Below are positions 55,173-62,805 of a stretch of 64,000 nucleotides of DNA, piece by piece. The notes under the pieces are model-generated. The model had not been told where the DNA came from. It worked only from the letters and a program-made list of their open reading frames with translations, and searched no databases. This DNA is from UBA12191 sp964422295 (GTDB taxonomy: Bacteria > Planctomycetota > UBA8108 > UBA1146). Within the stretch, counting starts at the first letter, position 1; each line of letters begins with the position of its first letter. The DNA is taken from assembly GCA_964422295.1 (NCBI GenBank), contig CAYRAM010000003.1, positions 100,078 through 164,077 on the forward strand. Reading direction: 5' to 3'. The position numbers and the translations under genes were made by a program.

Positions 55173-57821
55173 ATGCGATATTTGATTTTACAAAAGTTTG
55201 TCGTCGCGATTGGACTATCAATCGTACTTCTATGGTCCTCAGCAGTTTCTGCACAGAGCCCTACCTACGTTCGGGGAGACTGCAATGCCGATGCAGCCGT
55301 CAATATCGGCGATGCAATTTTGATGCTTGGGGTTCTCTTTACCAACGCTGGTCCTGAAAGTTGTACAGACGCCTGCGATGTCAACGACGACGGATCTCTC
55401 GATGTGGCCGATCCCGTATACGTTTTGACCTATCTCTTCTCATTTGGCCCCGAGCCCGCTGCTCCCTTCCCTCTTTGTGGTACCGACCCTACCCCTGATT
55501 CATTGACCTGTGATTCATTCCCTCCCTGTTCAGCAATACTCGAAATCGATCTGGAACAGGGAATTTCCGGGATGACGATCAGCGCCGGAGAAAATCAGTT
55601 CGTCGCATTCGTCATCAACGTGACCGGTCTCGGTGGGAACGCCGAATTTGTCACCTTTAGCCAGGAAATCGAGCCTGACAACGGCGGAATCTCCATCACA
55701 TCCGATTACCCCGGCGGTTGGACCCCATCGACAGACCAGGCATTGGTCGTCAATGAAGTGGTGACCGCTCTGGTTCCGGGTACCTACACGATTACCAGCA
55801 CCGCGTCTGTTGCCGGATTGACGACCTCGGAGAGTTTGACGGTCATCGTCACCGACGGCCTCGCCGATCCGATCGTACTCAACAGTATCGGAATGGAACC
55901 GGGTGCTGTGGCTTTGGGTGTTTCCACGGTCGTTGATTTCACCTGTCTTACCACTGGAGCGACCAATAGTCCGTCGACGATCACACTCAATCAGGTGGCT
56001 GCGGACGGCAGCCTCATCGCGACCATCGGCGAACTCGTCGACGATGGCAACGGTGCGGATCTGGCCGCAGATGATCTGGTTTACAGCGGCTCCTTCTCCG
56101 TGCTGGGGATGACCGAAGGATTGCTGCACTACCAAGCGGTATCAGGGTCCGAAACTTCGCCGATCACCGAACTCCTGGTGAGCCCTCTTCCGGTAGGCCT
56201 TCCAGGAGATGACCCGGCACAACTGATTGCCGATAGCGGGGGAGACGGGCAGATGTATGCCGACCAGGTACTGTGCAAGGTCTCCGATCCTGCCGATTCC
56301 GCAGCAATCGAAGCAGCAGTGGCAGCTGCGGGCGGAACGATCGAAGGCTTGTTGCCACGCTTGGGTATCGTTTGCGTCGGCATCGTTCCCGATGGAACTG
56401 CACAGCGTGTCTACGACATGGCTGCACTCCTCGAGGCGCAGCCGGGCATCGAATCTGCTGAGCCGAACAGGCAAGATGAGATCGCCGCTTTCACACCGAA
56501 TGATCCCAGCTTTGGTTCGCAGACCAATATGACCGTGGTCCGTGCCGACGAAGCCTGGGCCATCAGCCGGGGAACCACGACGATCGCAGTCATCGATACC
56601 GGCGTGGATTACAATCACACTGATCTCGATTCAAAGGTGATCATCGGTTGGGACTTCGTCGATGGCGATAATGATCCTGCAGATCCGAACAGTCACGGGA
56701 CTCACGTGGCAGGAATCGCAGCCGCTGAATCGAACAATGGGCACAGCGTTACCGGTGCTTCCTGGGGAAGCAAAGTTCTCGCCATCCGCGGCATTGGAAG
56801 CCATGCGGTCTTTGCCTTGTCTGTTCGCTTCGCTGCAGACCGCGGGGTCAAAATCATCAACTACAGTGGCGGTGGTTCGGACTCAGCGACCAAGAGAAAT
56901 GCGGTGCTCTACGCTGTAGGAAAAGGTGTTCTGTTCGTTGCTGCAGCGGGGAACTCGGGTGCAAACACCAATTTTTGGCCTGGGTCTTACCCTGAGGTTC
57001 TCTGTGTTGGCAACTCGACGAATGCCGATGGTCGTGCTGGCTCCAGTACTTTTGGCGCGCAGGTCGATATCTGTGCACCAGGTGTCAGCGTCACTTCGAC
57101 GATGCCTGGCGGTGGCGTTGGAACAAAAACAGGAACGAGCATGTCTTCACCGCTTGTTGCCGGTGCAGCGGCCGTCGTTTGGTCGATGCATCCCGGTTGG
57201 ACTGCCGCACAGGTGCGGACCCGATTGTTGGGAACTGCCAAGCCGATGCCAGCAGGTTTGCTGATCGGAAACCGTCTCGACATGTTTGAAGCGGTCTTCA
57301 ATGGCAGTTTCGAATTGGGTGATCTGAGTGAGTGGATCCAGAGTGGCTCTTGCAGCAGTCTCACCGCCCTCGGGCCGCTGGTTCCCCAGCACCGCAATCG
57401 CATGGGCTACTGCAGTACCGGCCCTGCTGGCGATCAGTCTGGAGCGACGCTTCAACACTGTTTCGAAGTTCAGCCAGGGATCACCAGTTTGCCGATCAAA
57501 TTCGAGTACAACTTCATCACTGAAGAGTACCCGGAGTGGGTGGGTACCCAGTTCGATGACTTCATGAATATCACCATCACGGCACCGGATGGAACCGTCA
57601 CCAATCTCGCGACCGAATCTGTGAACGCTTCGATGTTTGTACCGATCGGGGGCATGGATTTCCCCGGTGGTGATTTAACTGTGGGGCACACCGATTGGCA
57701 GACCGCGATGGCGACGATCGCCGTGACCTCAGGTCCGGGCCAATACATCATCGATATCTCTGACACCGGGGATGACATCTATGATTCGGTGGTCTTGATC
57801 GACAACATTCGCTTGAAGTAG
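55173..57821 (+). CDS. Secreted subtilisin-like protease with N-terminal dockerin-like module
   Basis: 882 aa, ATG 55173 (GGAG 5 nt upstream; the adjacent ATG 55170 also fits). Signal peptide to about residue 28. Unusually, the dockerin-like calcium loops (DCNADAAVNIGD, DVNDDGSLDVAD) come first (about 35-95), followed by CGTDPTPDSLTCDSFPPC. Next are two beta domains (about 120-340), an I9-like propeptide (YADQVLCKVSD ... IESAEPNR), and an S8 catalytic domain with Asp475 (VIDTGVDY), His508 (SHGTHVAG) and Ser656 (GTSMSSPL). A C-terminal jelly-roll-like domain follows (FEYNFITEEYPEWVGTQFDD). Secreted endopeptidase; the N-terminal module would be lost on propeptide cleavage unless processing is different. 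Confidence 0.93.
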   Translation: MRYLILQKFVVAIGLSIVLLWSSAVSAQSPTYVRGDCNADAAVNIGDAILMLGVLFTNAGPESCTDACDVNDDGSLDVADPVYVLTYLFSFGPEPAAPFPLCGTDPTPDSLTCDSFPPCSAILEIDLEQGISGMTISAGENQFVAFVINVTGLGGNAEFVTFSQEIEPDNGGISITSDYPGGWTPSTDQALVVNEVVTALVPGTYTITSTASVAGLTTSESLTVIVTDGLADPIVLNSIGMEPGAVALGVSTVVDFTCLTTGATNSPSTITLNQVAADGSLIATIGELVDDGNGADLAADDLVYSGSFSVLGMTEGLLHYQAVSGSETSPITELLVSPLPVGLPGDDPAQLIADSGGDGQMYADQVLCKVSDPADSAAIEAAVAAAGGTIEGLLPRLGIVCVGIVPDGTAQRVYDMAALLEAQPGIESAEPNRQDEIAAFTPNDPSFGSQTNMTVVRADEAWAISRGTTTIAVIDTGVDYNHTDLDSKVIIGWDFVDGDNDPADPNSHGTHVAGIAAAESNNGHSVTGASWGSKVLAIRGIGSHAVFALSVRFAADRGVKIINYSGGGSDSATKRNAVLYAVGKGVLFVAAAGNSGANTNFWPGSYPEVLCVGNSTNADGRAGSSTFGAQVDICAPGVSVTSTMPGGGVGTKTGTSMSSPLVAGAAAVVWSMHPGWTAAQVRTRLLGTAKPMPAGLLIGNRLDMFEAVFNGSFELGDLSEWIQSGSCSSLTALGPLVPQHRNRMGYCSTGPAGDQSGATLQHCFEVQPGITSLPIKFEYNFITEEYPEWVGTQFDDFMNITITAPDGTVTNLATESVNASMFVPIGGMDFPGGDLTVGHTDWQTAMATIAVTSGPGQYIIDISDTGDDIYDSVVLIDNIRLK

Positions 57822-57836
57822 CAGCAACGAATCAAA

Positions 57837-57870
57837 ATGGAGAGCCACACAAGCAAGTGTGGCTCTCCAT
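57837..57870 (+). terminator. Hairpin after the subtilisin gene
   Basis: A perfect 14-bp stem (ATGGAGAGCCACAC / GTGTGGCTCTCCAT) with six-base loop, 15 nt after the stop, followed by CTCTTCATC and not a clean T run. Probable transcript end or stabiliser, possibly attenuating the next gene. Confidence 0.65.
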
Positions 57871-57952
57871 CTCTTCATCGGTCATCATTGACTTTGAGTG
57901 GATCATTGGGGCATTTGGAATTGGATTTTTGACGGTGCGATCGGAGTTCACG

Positions 57953-58744
57953 ATGAAACGAAAACATGCCCAGGGTTTCAGCCGTGGACTGTTGATATCG
58001 ATCACGCTGCTGGGGGGCTCCGGTTGCCTTCAACACACCTCTGGAAGTCATGAAATACAACTTGCGCCAGTTGAACCAGTTGAGATTCCCGCGATCGATG
58101 GGCTGATCCTGAATCAACTCGGTTGTCACCCACACGAACTCGAGTCGGGAAGCGCTACGGATGTGATCTTCAGCTGTATCGTTTCCAGTGAATCGGGATG
58201 GCTACCCGAGCATCTGAGATTGTCTCAGGTCGATGAGCTTGGTGTCGAAATTCGACAGGTCGCCAAGATGATGGATGACGGCATGGATTCCGATATCGCG
58301 GCGGGGGATGCGGTCTATACCGCTACTGCAACGGTGGTCGGTGAAAGTGGCGGCCTTCGATTTTGTGCTTCGGCATGGCGTGACGGGAAAACGACCCACT
58401 CTCCCATATACCACATGAAATTGACCCCACCGCCACCGGATCGCGAGCCGCCGGCAGGAGACCAAATCGTGACCGATCCAGCTACGGGTGCAAAGATGCT
58501 GGCAAATCAGCTTTTGCTTTCCCTCAAAGCGGAAACCTCGCAAGCACGGCAGACGCAGATTTTGCAAAGTGTGGATGGGGAAATCATTGCCACCATTCCA
58601 GGGGGAGTTCTTCAACTGGGCATTCCAGGAGAAGCAACGAGTGCCAACGTTCAGCGTGCAGTGCGGCAATTGCAGAAGTATCCCGAAACGATTTACGCCG
58701 AGCCAAATTTCGTCGATGAAGTGGATGAGACACCGGGCGATTGA
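57953..58744 (+). CDS. Lipoprotein resembling the subtilisin propeptide region
   Basis: 263 aa, ATG 57953 with GGAG 6 nt upstream. Lipobox LGGSGC. The first half matches the beta domain of the upstream protease (GLILNQLGCHPHELESGSATDVIF beside IVLNSIGMEPGAVALGVSTVVDF; both with a VDDGxGxDxAAxDxVY-like segment). The second half matches its I9-like propeptide (MLANQLLLSLKAE ... YPETIYAEPNFVDEVD). No catalytic domain follows the propeptide-like part. So this is a membrane-anchored stand-alone propeptide, which could inhibit or help fold the neighbouring protease; it may alternatively be a remnant of a duplicated protease gene, though its frame ends normally. Confidence 0.82.
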   Translation: MKRKHAQGFSRGLLISITLLGGSGCLQHTSGSHEIQLAPVEPVEIPAIDGLILNQLGCHPHELESGSATDVIFSCIVSSESGWLPEHLRLSQVDELGVEIRQVAKMMDDGMDSDIAAGDAVYTATATVVGESGGLRFCASAWRDGKTTHSPIYHMKLTPPPPDREPPAGDQIVTDPATGAKMLANQLLLSLKAETSQARQTQILQSVDGEIIATIPGGVLQLGIPGEATSANVQRAVRQLQKYPETIYAEPNFVDEVDETPGD

Positions 58745-58898
58745 AGAGTGGTGAACTCACAGGAGAGCGCAGCAGCAAGGTGATTTCATGCTGGGGAAAC
58801 TCTTCCATGAAATCAGTGCAGTGCTGACTATACACAGCATGGTGAGGACTGGCTCCTTGTTTCACGTCGTGCCAGCGGTGATGTTTTATTGATGGGGT

Positions 58899-59321
58899 TT
58901 ACGGGTTCAACGTCGGTCGCTGGGTGCAGCCTTTCTTCTCAGCCAATAATCGCAGGCTCTCCAGTTTACCCTTGAGTAAAGCGATTTCGGAATCGTGACT
59001 GAATTGGTTAACGACGATGGGATAGATGATCCAAAAAGCGGAGACCGCATCGCTAATCGACAAACTCAAGACCACATTGGCGGTCGTTAACCAGAAGGGG
59101 TGATATGTCTGGTTACGGCGCAACTCCATTTGTTGCTCCATCAAATCGATCAACTTCATCTGTGTTTGATACTGTTCGGATCGCAATTCTGTGCAATCCA
59201 TGTGGGAGAATTGAGCTTCATCGACAGTGGTCGGCGAGATATCTCTGGGAATGGTGACGCAACCATTGATGAGGATTAAAAAGGTGATCAAAACAATACA
59301 GGGATAGATTTTGACCATCAT
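58899..59321 (-). CDS. Small lipoprotein with C-terminal coiled coil (tandem paralogue)
   Basis: 140 aa. Lipobox ILINGC, then a polar segment with a Cys (MDCTELRSEQYQTQMKLIDLMEQQMELR), a hydrophobic span (about 80-105), and a charged helix ending in KKGC. Same plan as the gene just upstream, including CVTIPRDI beside CISLPSDI after the lipobox and LRLLAEKKGC beside LDDLAQERGC at the end. The ATG overlaps the upstream stop (ATGA). No family recognised. Confidence 0.75.
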   Translation of the reverse strand: MMVKIYPCIVLITFLILINGCVTIPRDISPTTVDEAQFSHMDCTELRSEQYQTQMKLIDLMEQQMELRRNQTYHPFWLTTANVVLSLSISDAVSAFWIIYPIVVNQFSHDSEIALLKGKLESLRLLAEKKGCTQRPTLNP

Positions 59322-59761
59322 CGACAGCCTCTTTCTTGTGCGAGATCGTCAAGATACTTCAGTTCTGCTTTCAAGCGGGAAATCGTATCGTCTTGACGAG
59401 CGAACCAAGCAGTTATTGAATCGATGGGGAAGATGAGATAACCGAAAATCCATCCGACAGTGGCTTCCGGGCCGAGAATCATCGTCGCAGGCCCAACCAC
59501 ACTGACTGTTATCACTGCGCCTTTGACAGGGGATTCCACCTGCCTGACCCGATTTTCCAACTGAATCTCCACAACCCGAGCCAACAACTGCGCGGCCAGG
59601 AATTGCTCCATGCGAATTTCTTCACAACTTTTGAGAGACAAGTTTGAAGGGATCTGGACATCCCTGGCAGGTTCGATGTCACTCGGAAGGGAGATACATC
59701 CATTGAGCAGCGCGACCAACATGCCTGCCGCTAAAAGATTGAGGCATATTGTCGGTCGCAT
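59318..59761 (-). CDS. Small lipoprotein with C-terminal coiled coil (tandem paralogue)
   Basis: 147 aa. Lipobox LLNGC, a SCEEIRMEQFLAAQLLARVVE helix containing the conserved Cys, a hydrophobic region (about 80-110), and a final charged helix ending RGC. It is paralogous to the downstream gene at 58899-59321 and translationally coupled to it, so the two may form a heteromer at a membrane. Function unknown. Confidence 0.75.
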   Translation of the reverse strand: MRPTICLNLLAAGMLVALLNGCISLPSDIEPARDVQIPSNLSLKSCEEIRMEQFLAAQLLARVVEIQLENRVRQVESPVKGAVITVSVVGPATMILGPEATVGWIFGYLIFPIDSITAWFARQDDTISRLKAELKYLDDLAQERGCR

Positions 59762-60216
59762 GATTGACCTTCTGGGAGGGGTGATTTTGTTCGTTCAGAT
59801 TGTATGTGACTTGATCAATTATGAAAGTAGTCGGATCACTCTGGGGGTTTGACCCCCTCCTTCCGCACTTTCATGACTGACCTGACAATCCTGTATTGCT
59901 GCTGCAAAGATTGCATAGAAGTCATGTATTAGATTTAATTTGCGTACAGCTCTGACAGGTTCTCCTGCTCAATCCTGTGAACGGCCAAGTCTTCAATCGC
60001 TCCCTATGGGAGGTTGATTACAAAATATTGGAAGAAGTCAAGGATCGTTTGCGATGGCCTTTCAGAGGGTGGTGCCGATGACCGGCGATTCCTCTGATGC
60101 GCTGGAATGTGAAACAAATCACTCTTGTTGATCATGAAAAGATATTGAGTCGAGGGGCCCTGCCGAATCTCAGCCTATTCTCCCCTCGGCATACAAACAG
60201 CGAGACAAGTGCTCTG

Positions 60217-60249
60217 CGCCACGGCCTAACGGCCGTGGCGTATTTTTTT
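60217..60249 (+). terminator. Rho-independent terminator without an obvious upstream gene
   Basis: CGCCACGGCC-TAAC-GGCCGTGGCG followed by TATTTTTTT. No plus-strand gene precedes it in the previous 450 bp, so it may end an unrecognised small RNA or be a leftover from rearrangement. Confidence 0.8.
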
Positions 60250-60303
60250 ATGCACCGGGATGTCGGCGCAGCGGATTTATCGAAGGATCACGCCTAAAGC
60301 AGG

Positions 60304-60343
60304 TGGGCGGGGATCTTGTGCACCAGGCTCAGCAGTTTGGCGG
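60304..60343 (-). pseudogene. Fragment of the 3' end of an antiporter-subunit gene
   Basis: 40 bp matching 60949-60988 at 36 positions. Read on the minus strand it gives AKLLSLVHKIPAHLL and a TAG stop, compared with AKVLGLVQKIPAHPP in the intact gene. A duplicated or recombined C-terminal scrap. Confidence 0.7.
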
Positions 60344-60518
60344 TTTGGTCCCCTCCTTCCACACTTTCATGACTGAACTGACAAAGAGACGTATTCGAAA
60401 TGGGAAAATACAAAGATATTTTAGAATATGAATACAATTGTCCCTATTCAGCAGTTTCAGGACTAGCGTCTGCATTTAGAGGCAGCGTGGAGTCTATGCA
60501 TTAGTAAAGGGTAAAAAT

Positions 60519-60752
60519 ATGAAAACTTGCTGCCATCAAGGCTGTTCTGAACCTACTGAATTTAGCTGCACCGATTGTAAGCAGTCATTTTGCAGTCTCC
60601 ATATAGAAATTAGGGAGATGTATGGGGATATTGGTGTAACAGAGCAGCGCTTGTGTGGAAATTGCGCAGTTACTTATTGGCAGTTTACTGTTAAAGCGGC
60701 ATTTGTTTTTTTGATACTCCTTTTGGTCATCGTGGGGATGTACCCCGCTTAG
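60519..60752 (+). CDS. Small Cys-rich zinc-finger-like membrane protein
   Basis: 77 aa, ATG 60519 with AAAGGG upstream. Residues 4-27 carry CCHQGCSEPTEFSC-TDC-KQSFCSLH, a spacing of Cys and His like a B-box/AN1-type zinc finger. A further CGNC sits at about 51-54, then one C-terminal helix (about 58-74). Codon use is AT-rich compared with neighbours, and short duplications flank the gene, which together suggest recent arrival. No family assigned. Confidence 0.75.
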   Translation: MKTCCHQGCSEPTEFSCTDCKQSFCSLHIEIREMYGDIGVTEQRLCGNCAVTYWQFTVKAAFVFLILLLVIVGMYPA

Positions 60753-60863
60753 CATAAAGATAGCAGAATTATAATTTACTTAACGTAGATTGAGTGTTGT
60801 TTCTGTACCTTCATAGGTTCCAGTTTGTGCTTGTAGAAGTCTTAAAGTGGACCCTCTTTAGGA

Positions 60864-62558
60864 TCAAAACAAGTTCGCCAGCAGGAATGCCAGCAGAGCC
60901 AGCAGCAACAGCAGGCCCGGGAGGACCATCTGCCAGTGCACGGGGGGATGGGCGGGGATCTTTTGCACCAGGCCCAACACTTTGGCGGGGGCTTCGTCGA
61001 GGATGAAGCGGGAGAGGTGGGCGGCTCCGTGACCGATGGGGTTATCGACGATCCAGCCGAGAAGTCTGCCACCCTTGCGGTAGAAGAAATCAAAGTCGAG
61101 GTTTTCGCGCACCAGTTCCGGCGGGTAGGTGCCCGTCTTCATCAATACCATCACCGACAGCGATGCAAAGAGCAGCAACTGCACCTGGGTGAGCACGTGG
61201 GTCGTGGTGAAGGGCTCGTAGGTGACGGTGAAGGGGAGCATGCCGTAGAGCCAGCCGGGATTGCAGCCGATGAAGATGCACAGCGCAGCACCGATGGTCA
61301 TCGCCAGCAGCATGTTGATCGGTGGTTCCTTCGCTTTGAGTTTGGAATCGTGGGCGAAGAAGGCGAAGTAGGGGATCTTGATGCCGGCGTGTTCGAGCAC
61401 ACCCGCCGATGCAAAGAGGAGCAGGAACCACAGCCAGGTGTGCCCCTCGTGGAGGGCGGCCGCCATCACCATCGACTTGCTGACGAAACCGCTGAAGAGG
61501 GGGACGGCAGAAATCGATGCCGCACCGACCAGACACAGCACCGTGGTGATCGGCATCTTGCGCCAGAGGCCACCGAGATCGGTGCCGCGGGTCTTGCCGG
61601 TGACGTGCATCACCGCCCCCATCGACATGAAGAGCAGCCCCTTGAAGAGCACATCGTTGAAGGCGTGGCTGACCGCGCCGTTGACCGCCAATTCGGTGCC
61701 GATGCCGATGCCGACGACCATGAAGCCGATCTGGTTGATCATGCTGTAAGAGAGCACCTTGCGCAGGTCGTTCTCGATGACGGCGTAGAAGATGGGGAAG
61801 AAGGTCATCACCGCGCCGATGATGATCAACTCCTCGGTGCCGGGGAAGAAGCGCGCCAGCGCGTAGACCGCCGTCTTGGTGGTGAACGCCGACAGGAACA
61901 CGGTGCCGGTGGCACTCGCCGCCGGATAGGTGTCGACGATCCACGTATGCAACATCGGGAAGCCCGCCTTGATGCCAAAGGCGAGCAGAATCCACGGCAC
62001 TCCCGGGGAAGCGAGATCGAGGACGCCCAAATCGGAGATCAGCAGCGATCCGCCCGCCTGATGGTGGATCAACAATCCCGCCAACAGCGACAGCCCCGAG
62101 AAAACCTGGAAGACCAGGTAGCGTGCGCCGGTGGCGAGGGCCTTCTCGCTGTCACGGGCCCAGACGATGAACGCCGAAGTCAGCGCCAGCATCTCCCAGC
62201 CGATGAACAAGGTCACCAGATCACCGGCGAGCACCGTGGCCACCGCACTGCCCGCATACAGCAGGGCCGCGGAGGTCTCGATGCGGCTTTTGATGTGCAG
62301 GGCATAGAGCACACCGATGATGCCGGCGATATGGAAGAGCAATGCAAAAAGGAAGGAGAGCTTGTCAACCTCGGCGAGGATCAGATCAAAGCCGAAGAAG
62401 GAGATCTGAAAGGATGTTCCCCCCGGCAGGCCGAGCAACCCCAACAATCCGACGATGGGGGTGGCGATGGCGATCACCTTGCGGGGGGTGCCGCCGAGGA
62501 TGAAGCAGAGCAGCGCCCCGACGACGAAGGGCAGTACCGGGTACAAGCCTTCAATCAT
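60864..62558 (-). CDS. Proton/cation antiporter subunit, MrpD/NuoM-NuoN-like
   Basis: 564 aa with about 14 membrane helices. Proton-pump family landmarks: GWEMLALTSAFIVWA with the conserved Glu, GIKAGFPMLHTWIVDTYPAAS with the conserved Lys and the HxWxxD loop, FTTKTAVYALARFF, and SYSMINQIGFMVVGIG. The C-terminal extension with NLDFDFFYRKGG is typical of Mrp-type Na+/H+ antiporter subunits and not of complex I NuoM/N. It is last in the operon and overlaps the small membrane protein gene by eight bases. It works with the other membrane subunits in ion-coupled proton transport. Confidence 0.9.
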   Translation of the reverse strand: MIEGLYPVLPFVVGALLCFILGGTPRKVIAIATPIVGLLGLLGLPGGTSFQISFFGFDLILAEVDKLSFLFALLFHIAGIIGVLYALHIKSRIETSAALLYAGSAVATVLAGDLVTLFIGWEMLALTSAFIVWARDSEKALATGARYLVFQVFSGLSLLAGLLIHHQAGGSLLISDLGVLDLASPGVPWILLAFGIKAGFPMLHTWIVDTYPAASATGTVFLSAFTTKTAVYALARFFPGTEELIIIGAVMTFFPIFYAVIENDLRKVLSYSMINQIGFMVVGIGIGTELAVNGAVSHAFNDVLFKGLLFMSMGAVMHVTGKTRGTDLGGLWRKMPITTVLCLVGAASISAVPLFSGFVSKSMVMAAALHEGHTWLWFLLLFASAGVLEHAGIKIPYFAFFAHDSKLKAKEPPINMLLAMTIGAALCIFIGCNPGWLYGMLPFTVTYEPFTTTHVLTQVQLLLFASLSVMVLMKTGTYPPELVRENLDFDFFYRKGGRLLGWIVDNPIGHGAAHLSRFILDEAPAKVLGLVQKIPAHPPVHWQMVLPGLLLLLALLAFLLANLF

Positions 62559-62805
62559 CGTAGTAGCCGTCCTTCCGCGAGACCGAAGCTCTCAGGCCAC
62601 GGGAGAGAAGCACGAGCACGGTGATGGCGACAAATCCGTAGATGGGATAGAAGCCGGGAATCCCTTCGATGCTTTCGACCGCCGGATCCAGGTGGCGGTG
62701 GTAGAAGAAATCCGCCGCAAGGGCGAGGATGCAAAGGATGACCAGCAGCCAATGGATGCGGGAAGAGGGAGCATCGGCATGAACATCAGGATCATCGGGA
62801 CTCAT
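62551..62805 (-). CDS. Small two-helix membrane protein of the antiporter operon
   Basis: 84 aa from ATG 62805 (GGGAG 8 nt upstream), overlapping the stop of the upstream subunit by four bases (ATGA) and the start of the next by eight. Two membrane helices (about residues 17-35 and 52-70) separated by YHRHLDPAVESIEGIPGFYPIYG. It probably is an accessory subunit of the complex. Confidence 0.85.
   Translation of the reverse strand: MSPDDPDVHADAPSSRIHWLLVILCILALAADFFYHRHLDPAVESIEGIPGFYPIYGFVAITVLVLLSRGLRASVSRKDGYYDD

Larger units (their letters stand above)
59846..60383 (+). repeat. 42-bp imperfect direct repeat pair
   Basis: 59846-59887 and 60342-60383 match at 38 of 42 positions (shared core CCCCTCCTTCC, then CACTTTCATGACTGA and CTGACA). 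They are in the same orientation, 496 bp apart. Confidence 0.85.
59762..60518. other. AT-rich intergenic islet with repeats and a terminator
   Basis: 757 bp without a convincing gene. It holds a nested palindrome (59821-59874: ATGAAAGT/ACTTTCAT enclosing GGGGGT-TTGA-CCCCC), the first copy of a 42-bp repeat (59846-59887) and the second copy (60342-60383, four mismatches). It also holds a 40-bp copy of the 3' end of the antiporter gene (60304-60343) and a strong terminator (60217-60249). Base composition is clearly more AT-rich than the flanks. The open frame 60097-60297 runs through the terminator and is not believed. Confidence 0.6.

Noticed and set aside
60097..60297. 66-codon frame in the AT-rich islet
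   Set aside because: It runs straight through a strong terminator hairpin and has no family-like sequence.
60936..62624. Long plus-strand open frame (562 codons) opposite the antiporter genes
   Set aside because: It is antisense to a clear membrane protein gene and is made of Asp/Glu/Gln/His/Arg-rich low-complexity sequence typical of the reverse strand of hydrophobic helices; no start signal or family.
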